From NCBI GenBank assembly GCA_037447655.1, contig JBBHKE010003298.1, positions 115,382 to 179,381 on the forward strand: DNA of 64,000 nucleotides, in the 5' to 3' direction. The translations under genes were made by a program, and so were the position numbers. Within the stretch, counting starts at the first letter, position 1. The number at the start of each line of letters is the position of its first letter. The notes under the pieces were generated by a model. The model was not told the DNA's origin. It ran no database searches and saw only the letters and a program-made list of their open reading frames with translations. The DNA comes from Zygnema cylindricum (Eukaryota > Streptophyta > Zygnematophyceae > Zygnematales > Zygnemataceae). Below are positions 33,583 through 45,853 of the stretch, piece by piece.

Positions 33583-34600
33583 TGTTATGGGCCCACCCTC
33601 TACAGTGCTCATCTTTAACAAAACTGGCTTCATATATTGGGAGAGTATGATGACAATAGCTCTGTATGACAAAAGGTTTTGGGGGATAGTGAGTGGACGA
33701 GTAAAGTGTCTATCTAGTTCAGTAAGTCCTCCAAGGTTTCGGGGAAGCAAGTTTACAAGAAAAGCAGATCCAGAGCCACCAGAGGATTCAGAGGACGGCG
33801 AGAGTATTTTGATGGACAAAATCACACCCATAGCAACACTTATAGCAACCGGCTCGGCGTTCATGTCACCCATTCTCGGAATGAGAAGAATGATGTTGAC
33901 AAGTGGAACTACAACAATATGGCGGCAAAGCACTTCATCCTTCGCCATCTCACTCAAGGACTTGCATCTCCTCATTTGCGAGTAAAGAGGGCATCCGATT
34001 TGTGGATTGCTTTTATAGATATAAATCCAAATGGCACGATTGAGAAGCAGCAATTGGCTGATCAGAAGATAGATGAATGTGCATATAATGGGGGAAAAAT
34101 GCTAGATTTTTGAAATGAGCTTGCCACCCTCTTTATTGAGCTGGAGAGTGTCGATCAGATAAATACAGAAAAGATGAAGGTTGACTGTCTAATCATAAAT
34201 TTACTTGATGACTATGACAACATAGTGAAACGTGTGCAAGACTTGCCTGACTCTAGGTGGATTTGGAATTTCGTGGTAGGGATGATTCTCATCTTAGAGA
34301 ATACGATAGATATCCGAAGAGGAGGAAACTGTGGACAAGCTTTGGCCACCCGGACCGATTAGAGGACAAGGATCCTAGAAAACAGATTGGAAACTATGGA
34401 GGAGGGGGCCAAAAAAATCAGTCCGATGAGTCCCAACCAAGGGTATCAAAATTGTTGTGTCATTTTTTCAAAAATCCAAGACACTATATGGTAGAGTGTT
34501 ATAAGCTAATCGAGCTTCGGTTAAAAGAGGGGCAAACTGGTGGACCTTCAAGAGGAAAGAAAATGGCCCATTGTGTCGCAGTTACATGAGGAGGAATCCG
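33583..34600 (+). pseudogene. gag of element C1, broken
   Basis: Opens MGPPSTVLIFNKTGFIYWES at the primer site, so gag coding runs across it. Frames change near 33920 (AAKHFILRHLTQGL..LWIAFIDIN), a stop follows, then VDCLIINLLDDYDNIVKRVQ and a degraded knuckle (CHFFKNPRHYMVEC, Phe for the second Cys) at about 34458-34500. It corresponds to the copia gag core; not functional. Confidence 0.78.
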
Positions 34601-34689
34601 AGGACGAGGACGAGGAGCTCTTGTTGGATAAGGAGTTGGAGGCGAAAACCGGGGTCGAAATTCCACAAAAGGAAAAATGTGCTTACGGT

Positions 34690-34916
34690 GGATTAAATGG
34701 TGAAAAATGCTAGATTGTGGATTCAGGTGCCTCTATGCACATGTGCAAGGACAAACACATGTTTACAAAATTGAGAAAGATTCCCACAGTAGAGATAGAG
34801 TACAGGGATGGTAGGGCAGTCACTACTAATTTTGTAGTATTGGTAGATCTGAAAGTATTAGTTGAAACGACAGACTTCCATAGTTACATTTTCGTATGTG
34901 CTGTTTATTCTTGAAT
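34690..34916 (+). pseudogene. Protease region of element C1
   Basis: The frame reads KC-stop-IVDSGASMHMCKDKHMF. The aspartic protease motif DSGA is intact, but the Trp codon that normally precedes it is a TAG stop. The frame then continues to ..VETTDFHSYIFVCAVYS and breaks. Confidence 0.75.
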
Positions 34917-36030
34917 TGAAAAAAAGCCTCATCTCAACATCTATATTAGATGATAATGGTTTTGACACTAACACTAAAAAGGGAATCTTTACTACTAGTT
35001 TTGAGGGAAAGTGTACTTCATTGCTGAAAAAGGTAGCCAAGGGATGTTAAGGCTGATCTTAAGCAATGAAAAAAAAAAACTCTATTATGCTGGTGTTCAT
35101 GATATCATGTTATGGCATAAGAGACTTAGACATGTGCATTTAGATAAGTTGAAAGAAATGAAAAAATTGGGGGTAGTGGAAGGGATTCCGTTTGGAGAAA
35201 ATGAAAATCTAAATAACATTAGTGGGTGTGCTCAAGGTAAGGCACACAGGTTACCGTTTCCAAAGGTAGCCACTTATAAAAGGGAAAAAGTGTTAGATCT
35301 GGTACATAGTGATATATGGGGACTGGCCAAAGTGCCCTTATTCGGAGGTAAGAGGTTTATGATGACTGTCATCGACGATTGGTCTCGGTATTCAAGAGTG
35401 TATTTTATGAAAAATAAATATGAGGCTCCGCATGTTTTTAAGGAATATAAAGCATGGAGTGAGAAACTCCATGAAACCTCCATTAAAAGAGTAAGAAGTG
35501 ATAATCAAGGGGAGTATACCTCAAATTACTTTGAGGATTTTTTGAGAGAAGATGGAGTGCAACACCAAAAGATAGTCTTTGAAAATCCTGACCAAAATGG
35601 TGTAGCCGAGAGGTTTAATAGGACACTAATTGATAGTGTTAGGAGCATGTTGTCGGCTAAGACGATAAGAAAGAGATTTTGGGCCGAAGGAATGAAATTT
35701 GCAAACTAACACAAGAATAGAGTTATTATTTCAGCAATAAATGGCTAAACACTTTAGGAGAGATGGAGCGGTAAAAAGCTAGATGTTTCGCACTTAAAGG
35801 TTTTCAGTAGCCTGGTATTCAGTGTAGACACAGATCGGTCAAATTGGAAATTAGATCCGAAAGAAAAACCAGGATATCTTATAGGATATGATGAAGATGT
35901 AAAAGTGTATATAGTCTAAGATTTTAAGAGAGAAGATTTAACTATAGTAAAACATCTAGTGGTGATGGATGATCGCAAGTCTGTGGATCCCTTAAAGTAT
36001 ACAAAGAGAGTCAAAATCAGGTTTTAGCTA
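34917..36030 (+). pseudogene. Integrase of element C1
   Basis: 34917-35050 gives KSLISTSILDDNGFDTNTKK (pre-integrase). The 232-codon frame 35011-35709 carries LWHKRLRHVHLDKLKEM, the core Asp in HSDIWGL, RSDNQGEYTSNYF and the catalytic Glu in DQNGVAERFNRT, so the D,D,E set is present. The zinc motif has lost one Cys (ISGC). After 35709 the C-terminal part continues, broken (VFSS..FSVDTDRSNWKLDPKEKPGYLIGYDED). Nearest relative in the window: element G. Confidence 0.82.
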
Positions 36031-36355
36031 GAAAATTTTGATGACTTTGACCTCCCCATTTATCCAGGTTTTCGAGAAGATGTTGATTTTGCAAGTACAA
36101 ACCATACCAAAAAGTAGCAAACAATGATAACCCAGGAGACACTAGAAGTGAAAGACGTGATGGAAATGGAACCTGAACCAAGGGAGAGAGGGGAAGTTGA
36201 AACTACTAGACGAAACCCAAAAGAGTCATCTATACCAGCGGCAGACTTTGAGGGAGGAAGGAGGAGCAGCAAACGGCTACAAGAAAAACAAGTCAACAAT
36301 AAGGTAACAAGATATCTCATCAACATGAACCTCAGATTTACAAAGAGGTGATGAA
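36031..36355 (+). pseudogene. Acidic linker fused directly to the 3' end; RT and RNase H absent (C1)
   Basis: 36124-36351 reads MITQETLEVKDVMEMEPEPR and ends ADFEGGRRSSKRLQEKQ, the variable linker that in other copia elements precedes the reverse transcriptase. Here it runs within a few bases into the polypurine tract (CAAAGAGGTGATGAA) and the right LTR. RT and RNase H, normally about 1.9 kb, are missing, so C1 could not copy itself. Confidence 0.8.
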
Positions 36356-37363
36356 TGTAAAAATTAGTTGTTTTCTTTAAGTATTTTCTAGGTTTGCAGG
36401 TTGTAAAATAAAGAGGCAAAAAAGAAGCACAGACAGCCTGCCTCTAACTCCTCTCTCAAGTCCCCACACTTGTCGCAGTCACTCAAGACTGAAGAGGGAG
36501 GTAAAGCCATGGCTGTTTAGGTTGTCTAAAGGAGAGGAGAAGTTGGGAGATTTACCAAAAATGGTTTCACTAACCCATAATTTGATCATGATACCTGCCG
36601 TCCGTGAAAGTAGCTGTTAGCTTTGTCATATAGTCTAGGAATTGTGCTGGGATATATAGGATGCAATAACTATTTAAAAGTGAACACGTAGGAAATACCA
36701 TTTAACTGGATGAATAAAATACATGTTATTAATTCAATTGTACTTTAGGTAGCGGACGAAACAAATGTTACGGACATTTGTTTCGACGGTTTGTATCAAA
36801 CGATGATTTCCGATTGGACGTCCATGGTGCAAGCCGACATCCTGGAATGGTTGTTTAGCGTTTTGCGGTCATAGTCACATATGAAACCACGTGGTTGCAT
36901 CTCAGTAGCTTGCAAAATCTCGGAGGAGCATCACTGCAAGTCTGAATATTACAGGTGTCACCTTTGTAGCCATGTTGTATAGTGGTCGTATAGAAAAGTA
37001 CTCCGGTACCTGTACTATTCTGTACTTCACATTCCTGTGATTGGTACCGTACTTTAGTAGAAGGGGGTTTAGAGAGAGGTTTAAGACTTAGATATTTTAG
37101 AGGAAGCCGCCTCTTTCGCAAAAGGCATATGTGTTTATAGGCTATCTTTGGCCATTCATAAACAAATGCTAAGGGGATCAAATTGCCTGATTCTTTTTGT
37201 GGCAGACTCACGGGAATCTTGCCTTCACTGGGGTGTTATTGAGTGAGTAAGTTGTCTGTCATGGTGGCAATTAGAGTTGTGCAAAGTCAAAAGGGGTTAG
37301 ACTATCCTCTAGGCTTCGGGTGAGCTGCCTATTATGAGTACTAATGGAGGTCTCAGAATTGCA
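36356..37363 (+). repeat. LTR shared between C1 and the following copy C2
   Basis: 1008 bases, TGTAAAAATTAG to AGAATTGCA, aligning with 32609-33582. It is followed not by a target duplication but by a second primer site (AGTTATGGGCC) and a second gag start, so it serves as 3' LTR of C1 and 5' LTR of C2: a tandem LTR-interior-LTR-interior arrangement. Confidence 0.8.
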
Positions 37364-37476
37364 AGTTATGGGCCAACCCTCTAGGGTGCCCATCTTAAAT
37401 GGAACAGGCTTCATATAATGGGAAAGGATGATGACACGTGTTTTATGCCTTAAAATTTTTTGAGGGATAGTGAGTA
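37364..37476 (+). pseudogene. gag start of element C2, cut by element D
   Basis: Reads VMGQPSRVPILNGTGFI-like gag sequence, homologous to the start of C1 gag. It ends at the GAGTA target site (37472-37476), where element D begins. C2 gag resumes at 44808. Confidence 0.75.
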
Positions 37477-38460
37477 TGTTGTCCTACAACCACAGTAGAA
37501 GGAGAGAGCCACTAGCAGTAGTAGTGGAAGTAGACATCTTCAAACAGAAGCTATAAAACACCTTACTACACAGCCAAATTCAAGAGATAACAGAATGCAA
37601 CTCAATGAACTATGCGACCTCAAAAATTGCTTAACATTAGTAAACACAGTGTATAATCCCTCCACAAAGTTTCAACTCAATTGATCAAGCCAACAATAAG
37701 ATATTTACAATGCAGAATAACAAATACTGCCTTAGTTTATTAATATCCCATGACCATGATAATCATAATTTATCTAATTCCTAAATTATATACTCACAAT
37801 GAGTATCTACTAGTCACTCTAATTTAAGTGATTGCACTACAATACTGACCTATGCTACGACAAAGTACGAAAATTGTACTTACTATTCTAAGAGTACTTC
37901 CAAAACCTAATTTTACCATTTATCTAAATTTGAATAGTGCCACACTAGTTTAAATCAGCTAAACTACAAATCCTTGTTTCCAGATAATTACAAATAGAAG
38001 ACCGTACATTAAATATTCTTGGCGGTTAGTCAGCAGTGGTCTATAGCATCCGGCTGACAGTTGTCGTGTAGTACGAAACACCTGATACCGTCCAAATGTG
38101 CTTCGTCATTTGTGGTCCCTTCTGAATCACGTCCGTTAATTCGATGTCAATCAACGGCCCTACTTGGCTGACTGTAATATGCTTTTCTAGATATGCGACG
38201 TGCATTCCGTTCGTCTGATTTCATCAATATGCCAGTTAATATCCCGACACGTGTAACTGGTAATCGGCGCCACTCTGTAAAACCTGCAACTTTTTCTTTT
38301 CGACGCGTGTCCACCTGACCGTACAGTAGACTCTCTTAATTTACAGTTACTATAACACTATTTGAGGTAAGTATTACAGGTTTTCATTTTCCAAAATATT
38401 CTAAGTTCTTAACTCCTCCTCACAGCTCTATCTACTGAGTAAAGATTTCTAATTTCAACA
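37477..38460 (-). repeat. 3' LTR of element D
   Basis: TGTTGTCCTACAACC to AATTTCAACA. It aligns with 43825-44807 over its whole length, with frequent substitutions, indicating an older insertion than F. Confidence 0.88.
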
Positions 38461-38942
38461 CTCCCCTAAATCTTTAGACTTAGTCACTCACTCAGCCCAA
38501 TAGCCTTTCTACAAAACTGTAACTTAGAAACTGGAAAGGGTTTGGTTAGCATATCTGAAACCATTTTCTCATATGGTAAATAACACAATTTTAACACTCT
38601 TGGAAGCACATTTTCTCTAACAAAATGAAGTCTGACATCCATGTGTTTGCTCTTAAAATGATGACTTCGGTTAGTAGCAATAGCAATAGCTGCCTGGTTT
38701 TTACACCAAATAGTTTGTTGACTTGTCTGCATGTATCTAAGTTCATGCAAAATGGACTTAACCCATAGGAGTTCTTTGAGTGCAGAAGCTGCCGCCATGT
38801 ACTCTGACTCCATTGTAGACTCTACTGTAACCTTTTGTTGCTTATTGCTCCAGCAGCAAGTTCCATCTCCGATCTTTAGGGTGAAGCCGGTTGTAGATTT
38901 TCGGCTTGGCATATCCCTAGAGCTGGCGTCACTCTAAGTCTG
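38461..38942 (-). pseudogene. RNase H of element D
   Basis: A 142-codon frame (38484-38912): PSRKSTTGFTLKIGDGTCCW, STMESEYMAAASALKELLW, HHFKSKHMDVRLHFVREN and FCRKAIGLSE at the end. The Asp of the WCDNQ motif is Lys (WCKNQ), removing a catalytic residue. The upstream WSDAS block is broken by a stop. Confidence 0.85.
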
Positions 38943-40062
38943 CATTTTCACTTCTCCTCCTCCGAGTACCAGCTAAAGATCTTGAGTCTCTGCATGATAT
39001 CTGAAAACTCTTTTTGCTGCTTCGCATTCTGCCCTTTTAAGATAGGATTCTGCAAACTTCTACTTAGGACTCCTACAGCTGCAGCAATGTCAGGTCTCGT
39101 ACAATTTATGAAGTATATGAGACTTACTACTACCGGTCTATACGGCTTTGAAGCCATAAACTCTTCCTCCCCTGACTCTAGGGTCTCACTAACCATTATG
39201 CCTCAGTCAGACTCACTTCCAAAAAGCCGCTGTCTGAATTCCATGGGAGTTACAGATCCTTTTACATCTTTCATTTCAACTTTATCACGCGTATTACATA
39301 TTCCTTACCTTTGGGTTATTTTTACATGTTTTCTGTTTTTGTCTCTCTCTACCTGTATTCTTAAGGTATACTTAAATTCACCAAGGACTTTCATCTCGAA
39401 CCTTGACCTTAAAGTCGCTTTAATTCGATTTATCTAATCCAAAGATTTGCTTATTAAGAGCAAGTCATCCACATATACAGCAATATACACAATCCCATCC
39501 TCCCCTTGCGATACATACACTGAATGATTTGAACTAATCCTTTGAAATCCTAGTCCATTAAGAAATTCATCTACTTTTAAGTTCGATTATCTCGGGGCTT
39601 GTTTCAGCCCATATAAAGATTTTATTAGTTTATAGACAAATTTTTCTTTTACTTTCTCTGCGTACATCTCTTGTTGTTTCATGTAAATGGTTTCCTCTAG
39701 CTCTTGATGCAAAAAGGCAGTCTTAACGTCTATCTAATAGACTTCCATGTTTTCTATAGCAGCTAAACTTAGTAAGATTCTAACTGTTTGAAATCTAACA
39801 ACCGGAGAGAAGGTTTCCTGAAAATCAATAATTTCTTTGTGATTGTAACCTTTGGCCACAAGTCTGACCTTATACCTTTCGATGGTGTTGTCTTGGTTGA
39901 TTGTAATTTTGAACACCGATTTGTTGCCGATAGTTTTATTGCCCGGAGGAAGATCCACCAGCTCCCACGTCTACGCCTCCATAATGGACTTCATTTCGTC
40001 GTTTACCGCCTTGATCTAGTGATTTCTCTCCGGTGATGAGAAGGTCTCCGAATTGTTAGCGG
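38943..40062 (-). pseudogene. Reverse transcriptase of element D
   Basis: Minus-strand RT in pieces: GNKTIGNKSVFKITINQDNT (39734-39958), the FLHQELEE block near 39700, AVYVDDLLLI kept near 39450-39480, and ..PYRPVVVSLIYFINCTRPDI (38948-39196). The catalytic YVDD is readable, but stops and shifts interrupt every segment. Confidence 0.82.
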
Positions 40063-41435
40063 TTAAGTTGTAGCTGAAGAGAAAGCAAAATGTGAGCTTG
40101 CTTGCAAACGACTGCTGGTTCTTCTTCCCCCCGGAAATTTTGACGTTAAAATCGTCAGCAACCTGCGATTTGTTGTCCTGGTCTGAGCTGTTGCAGGTGC
40201 CAAAAATTGATCTAGATCTGGATCCACATGTGTAGGAAGTGGGGTAGATGTTGGTGCCGAATCTGGTCCTACAGCACGTGCGGCATCTGGTAGAGGAACC
40301 TGTAGAGATGTAGTTGTAGCCGGTGACTGTGATTGAAAATAAAAAGGTTGATTATGCTGAAAGATCACATACTCTTTTATCTTTCCTATTTGTACATTTT
40401 CGGTGTTTGTGAACAGATCAACCGAATCTTGTTCATCTTTCAACTGTATTTCTCTACATACAACAAATTTCTTCTTCTCTAAAGCATATACCCTATAACC
40501 CTTTGCATTGTCATCATATCCCATAACGATCCCATGTAAGCTCTTATCTTCCATTTTCCATCTAGTCTGCGATGTGTCTAAGACAAAACATTTGCTACCA
40601 AATACTCTAAAGTGACTAACATCCGGTATCATGCCTGTCTATAGTTCATAGGGTGTAGTTTTAACCGATCTAGAAGCAATTCTATTTTTAATATAAACTG
40701 CACAATTGAGTGCTTCAGCCCAAAATTTCAAATCTAATTCTTTGTCTGCAAGCATAGACCTAACACTTTGTGTTACAGTTCGATTTAGTCTTTCAGATAC
40801 ACCATTCTGTTCCGGTGTGTAAGGAACGGTCATATTGTGACTGATACCTTCCTGGAGGAGAAACTGTTTAAACTCCTTTGAAGTATATTCTCCTCCGTTG
40901 TCCAATCTTAGTGCCAGGATCGGAACTCCATGCAACTTTTCTGCCCATGCCTTGTAGTGCTTGAAGGTTGTAAACACTTCACTCTTATGCTGCATGAAGT
41001 AGACCTTTGTGAACCTCGTGTAGTCATCAGTGATTGTAACCATATAGTTGACACCTCCAGCTGATGGAACTTGTGATGGACTAAGAACATCCGAGTGGAT
41101 AAGTTGGAGAACTTTGTCCGATTTGGGGTCAGATTTCTAGGGAAAATGTAATCTGTGGATCTTTCCAAGTGAGCATCCATCATATCATTTCACAGGCAGA
41201 AAAGTTATAGAGATACCCTCAACCTTTCCTTAATTCACTATCTTTTGCAAGCTATCATAATTGATATGGCCTAATCTTTATGCCATAACTCATTAACAAA
41301 AGATACACTGGAATAGAGGACATCATTTTCTTTATATTCAGGCATATCCATCCTATACAACTTGCTTGCATATCTAGTTCCTGTCACTGCAGCTTTTCCT
41401 AGCTTGCTAACAACCTGTCTTCCTTCTTTGAGAAT
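40063..41435 (-). pseudogene. Integrase and linker of element D
   Basis: 40639-41043 gives DDYTRFTKVYFMQHKSEVFT, RLDNGGEYTSKEFKQF and PEQNGVSERLNRT, keeping the last two acidic residues. 40063-40632 gives HFRVFGSKCFVLDTSQTRWK, MGYDDNAKGYRVY and the Pro/Thr-rich linker. The zinc-binding part (41170-41300) is damaged. Very similar in layout to element F. Confidence 0.82.
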
Positions 41436-42621
41436 TGTTGTTCATAGCCATTTTCAGCCATGAATGTACCCTCGGAAGCACCACAGCCTACCCCAAAACA
41501 GCCTATTTTGATTCCACTCAGATTTCTACAGAATTACCAAATCAAGTTGAAACTACACAAGCATATAGTTTTTAGACCACTTAGTATTTCCACAAATTCT
41601 CATACAAATTTACTAACCAAAATTCCCACATCACCTAGTCAAAGTTGCAGAAAAACAGCCTGCCATAATTTTGATAAATCTGACCAACTTCACAATGAAG
41701 CCCCAAGCAAACCAGACACACACTAGGTATTTCCAATACAAAGAGGAACACACATGCAAAAATTCAGATAATTCTGCCAATATAATTGAGAGCAATTCTC
41801 AGATGAAATTCCCAAAATGGAGCAGAAACAGTTTCGGTCCAAAAAGTTTCTAAGTCCAAAAATGACCAAGTCCTACAAATATACACTACAGCTTACTACT
41901 AACTGTACGGAGGCATACCAGCCGTACGTAACCCGAATACTTCGTGACGTGTCAGAATCAATAGAACTACACTAAGACCTAATACACATAGGACAAAACA
42001 TTGTTGGAAATATTTACAAACCTTATGAATTTCACTAAACGAATCTGGACCGTCCAAAATAAATATCACGTGATGGACTCGATTTTGCGTCCCTCACCGA
42101 AATGACCAAACTGACGGCGCCGCTACAAACCTTAAGAATTACGTTAAACGAATCCTGACCGTCAAAATTAAATATAATGTGATGCACGCGATTTCGAGTC
42201 CCACTTGTTGAAAAATAACAGCGGCATTTTTCCGCCGTCTGTAGCTCTTATTCGGCACCGGCGATGTCGTGCCGCGTGGTTCCAAAGTTCACTTGACGAA
42301 ACGACGTCATTCTCTCCAAATCTAGCCCGTACCGTAAGCACGTCCTTCGTTTGAAAAATTACGATCCGTACGGGCAACGTACATTTTCAATATTTCAAAT
42401 ATTTCAAATCGGATCGCTTCGCGATCCGCCGTCCATTTTCCAATGCATTCGGCGCCACTTAATTACTTCTTCACGTCCCTTTAATTTTCCTCGTACATCT
42501 ACTCCCCCAATCCGCAAACCATTCGAACCACCACATTACTTTCGGTAATTAAATATGCACGCGAACACGCGCACGTAAAAAATGTCGTGTGCGCAAGAAA
42601 CTAACTTTTCAAAAACCAACA
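41436..42621. mobile_element. Solo LTR nested in element D
   Basis: 1186 bases, TGTTGTTCATAGCC to AAAACCAACA, flanked by AGAAT (41431-41435) and AGGAT (42622-42626), a 5-base target duplication with one mismatch. D resumes in register on either side. On the minus strand it contains a coding start MAENGYEQQ that runs to the LTR edge. It matches the LTR at 2516-3587. Confidence 0.85.
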
Positions 42622-43886
42622 AGGATTACATCAAAGCCTTTGCTCTCTACCAAAGAAGTAGAAAATAGATTCTTTTTGGACTTTGGTACATATAAACACT
42701 TTGTGGAGAGTTTTCTCTATAGACTTTCCCCCCACATCTAACAGTAAAGATACATCACCCTGTGTGGAAGTTTGCACACTCATGTCGGAGGCATAGTATA
42801 TGTTTTTGGGAGTTGTCGCCTTAAGGGTGGAAAAACTGGATTTGTTCCAACACATGTGTGCCAAAGCTGCGCTATCCATGATCCATCCTGTATCTCTTTG
42901 ACCTTCCATAGCTGCCGCCATTTCGAATAATTATGCTTCTTCACTTTCAGCATAAGACAATGGATCATCTTCTTCAGTTGCAAAACTTGAGAAGAGAGCA
43001 GTTCCCCGAGAAGAGTTCCCAGAAAAGCCCTTTTTATATAGGCTCTGCTGTCAGCCTGGACGATATAATCCTGTTTCATTTGCCTTTTTCAGTTTCAAAT
43101 AATACATGTAGCCATGTCCCTTTTCAGAGCAGTAAAAGCAAGTAGTAGACTGTCTATTTGGCCTATTGTTATAGTGATTTAGATTTTGACTCTTATCGTT
43201 ATTTTCGTTCTGATTAAGTAAAGTTTTCCTGTCAAAATCTGTGTTTAAAGCTTATACCTTTCTCTCTTCATGAAGTATTTTAGTAGTTACTTCTTCTTCT
43301 AAGATCAGATTGTATACTAACTCAAATGTCGAGCTAGACTTATTATGAGTTTTCAGCTAGATGGACACTCCTTTCATAGTACTAGGGAGTCCTTTAACGA
43401 GTAAGGCTGCCTACTGGAACTCAGGAAATGAGCCACCAGCAGACGAATGTGCATCAATAACAGCACAAACGTTATCATAGTACTCCACCATACTCCCCCC
43501 GGAGTATTTATAGTCCCAGATTTGTCCAGCCACTAGAAGTTCCTCCTGGACATTAGATTTCTCAAAAGCAGTTTTTAGTGATTCCCAGATTTCTTTTGTT
43601 TTTTTCATTTTGAGCCGAGACATAACCAAATTCTTTGAGATGCATATAATTAGATTGATTCGAGCAAAAGATTTTTCTTAGCTTAGCGCATATTTGTTTC
43701 ATCTAAAGTACCATCTAAGACCCCCAATAAATCTACAGTGTCAAATGTGGATTCTACCATTGCTGCCCAATATGGATACTTTTGGCCAATGGATATTAGA
43801 ATTCTTGATGAAAGGCCCTTAACTTGTTGTTCTACAACAACAGTAGTAGGAGGAGAGTCAGCAGCAGTAGTAGTGGAAGTAGACAT
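42622..43886 (-). pseudogene. gag and protease of element D
   Basis: Gag starts at 43886 (MSTSTTTAADSPPTTVVVEQ) and continues at 43411-43629 (MSRLKMKKTKEIWESLKTAF). A knuckle lies near 43110-43160 (CFYCSEKGHGYMYY, last Cys lost). The protease segment is 42631-42921 (GWIMDSAALAHMCW): the catalytic Asp-Ser remain, but the Gly of the D[ST]GA motif is Ala. Stops separate the pieces. Inactive. Confidence 0.82.
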
Positions 43887-44807
43887 CTAAATTAGAAGCT
43901 ATCAAACACCCTACTGAACATCCAACTTCAAGAGATAAAAGAATACAACTCAGTGAACTATACAGACTCAAATTTTGCATAGCAATAATAAACACAGTTT
44001 AGAATCACTCCAAATAGTTTATACTCAATTGATCTAGCCAACCATAAGATATTCACAATGCAGATTCACAAAAACTCACTTAGTTGATTAATATCCCAAG
44101 ACTTGATAACAATAAATTATCTAAGTCTTAAACTATATAAACACAGTGAGTATCTACTGTACATTAAATTTAAATGACTGTACTACAGTACTGACCTATG
44201 CTATGATAAAGTACTAAAACTGTACTTACTATTCTAAGAGTACTTCCAAAACCTAATTTTGCCTTTTTTTCTAAATCTGAATAATGCGACACTATTTTAA
44301 ATCAGCTAAACTACAAATCATTGTTTCCAGATAATTACAAATAGAAGACCGTACATTAAATGTTCTTGGAGCTTAATCAGCACTGGTCCAGAGCATCTGG
44401 TTGACTGTTGTTGTGTAGTATGAAGCACCTGATACAGTCCAAATGTGCTTCTTCATTTATGGTCCCTTCTAAATCTTGTCTATTAATTCAATGTCAATCA
44501 ACGATCCTACTTGGCTGACTGTACCATGTTTTTCCTGATATGTGGCGTGCATTCCGTTTCTCCGATTTCATCAATCTGCTCGTTACTCTCGACACGTGTA
44601 ACTGATAATCGGCGCCACTTTGTAAAACCTGGAATACCTTTCCTTGTCGACGCGTGTCCATCTGACCGTACAGTACACTCTCTTAGTCTATTGTTACAGT
44701 AACACTATTTGAGGTAAGTATTACAGGTTTTCATTTTCCAAAATATTATAAGTTCTCAACTCCTCCTCACAGCTCTATCTACTAAGTAAAGATTTCTAAT
44801 GTCAACA
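43825..44807 (-). repeat. 5' LTR of element D, containing the gag start
   Basis: TGTTGTTCTACAAC to AATGTCAACA. The gag ATG (minus strand, 43886) lies 62 bases inside the LTR. The primer site next to it reads AAGTTAAGGGCC on the minus strand, a mutated form of the F site. Confidence 0.85.
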
Positions 44808-45853
44808 GAGTAAAGGAGTCAAGCGTCAATCAAGTTGATCTAGTCCTCCACGGTTTGGGGGAAGTAGAATTATTAAAAAAGCAGATCTAGCTCCACCGGA
44901 TGATTCAAATGACGGTGAGAGTATTTTGATAGACAAGGGAAAGGAAAAGAGACAACCACACCGATAACAACACCTATAACAACCGGATGTGTATTCATGT
45001 CACCTATTTTGCGAAATGAGGAGAATGATGTTGATACTTGAGACTACAACAATATAGCAGCAAAACACTTCATTCTTCGCCATCTCACTCAAGGTCAACT
45101 ATATCATCATTTGGAGGTTGAGAGGGCATCCGAACTGTGGATTGCTGTAATATTGATGATCGAAGTGGTAGAATTCATCAGCATCAACTAGTTGATCAGA
45201 AGATAGATGCATATGCATATAAAAGGGGGAAAATGCTAGATTTTTGAAATGAGCTTGCCACCCTCTTTATGGAGCTGGAGAGTCTCGGTCATATAGAAAC
45301 ACAAAATATGAATGTTAACTGTCTACTCATAAAGTTACTGGAGTAGTATAAGAACATAGTGAAACGTGTGCAAGACTTGCCTGACTTCAGGTGGATTTGG
45401 TATTCCGTGGTAGGGATGATTTTCGTCTAAGAGAATACGATAGATATTCGGATGGGAGGAATTAGTGGACAAGCTTTGGCAACCGAGACCAATTGGAGGA
45501 ACAGGGATCTGAGAAAATAGGTTAGAAAATATAGAGGAGGAGGGCAAAAAAATCAGTTTGATGAGTTCCGATCAAAGGTGTGAAAGGGGTTGCGTCATAT
45601 TTGCAAAAAACTGGGACACTTTATGGCAGAGTGTTCTAGGCTAACCGAGATTTTGTTAAATTAGGGGCTGACCTGTGGAATTCCACGAGGAAAGAAAAAG
45701 ACCGTTTTGACGCTGGTTCATGAGGAGGATTCTAAGGACGAGGACGATGAGCTCTTGTTGGATGAGGAGTCGGAGGTGAAAATCGGTGTCGTAATTCCAA
45801 AAAAACAAAAATGCTTTTACGGGCGATTGAAAGTTAAAGCAAGCTAGATTGTG
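44808..45853 (+). pseudogene. gag of element C2, continued after element D
   Basis: Starts with the second GAGTA (44808-44812) and continues the C1-like gag: NIAAKHFILRHLTQGQ, NELATLFMELESLG, NIVKRVQDLPDFRWIW. A knuckle follows near 45590-45640 (HICKKLGHFMAEC, better kept than in C1), then the run to the protease (KVKAS-stop-IVV). Many stops. It breaks off at 45853, where an unrelated TGTTGAAAAAGG sequence starts. Confidence 0.75.

Larger units (their letters stand above)
37477..44807 (-). mobile_element. Copia element D, full length, TSD GAGTA, inserted in C2 gag
   Basis: LTRs at 37477-38460 and 43825-44807 (984 and 983 bases), both TGTTGT..TCAACA. GAGTA flanks the element at 37472-37476 and 44808-44812. 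The reverse complement of the polypurine tract (CTCCCCTAAATC) follows the left LTR. The minus-strand interior has all copia domains but many stops. A solo LTR of another family sits in the protease to pre-integrase region. Confidence 0.92.

Noticed and set aside
33553-34053. 166-codon minus-strand frame
   Set aside because: Antisense of the C1 gag; the plus strand carries the recognisable gag blocks.
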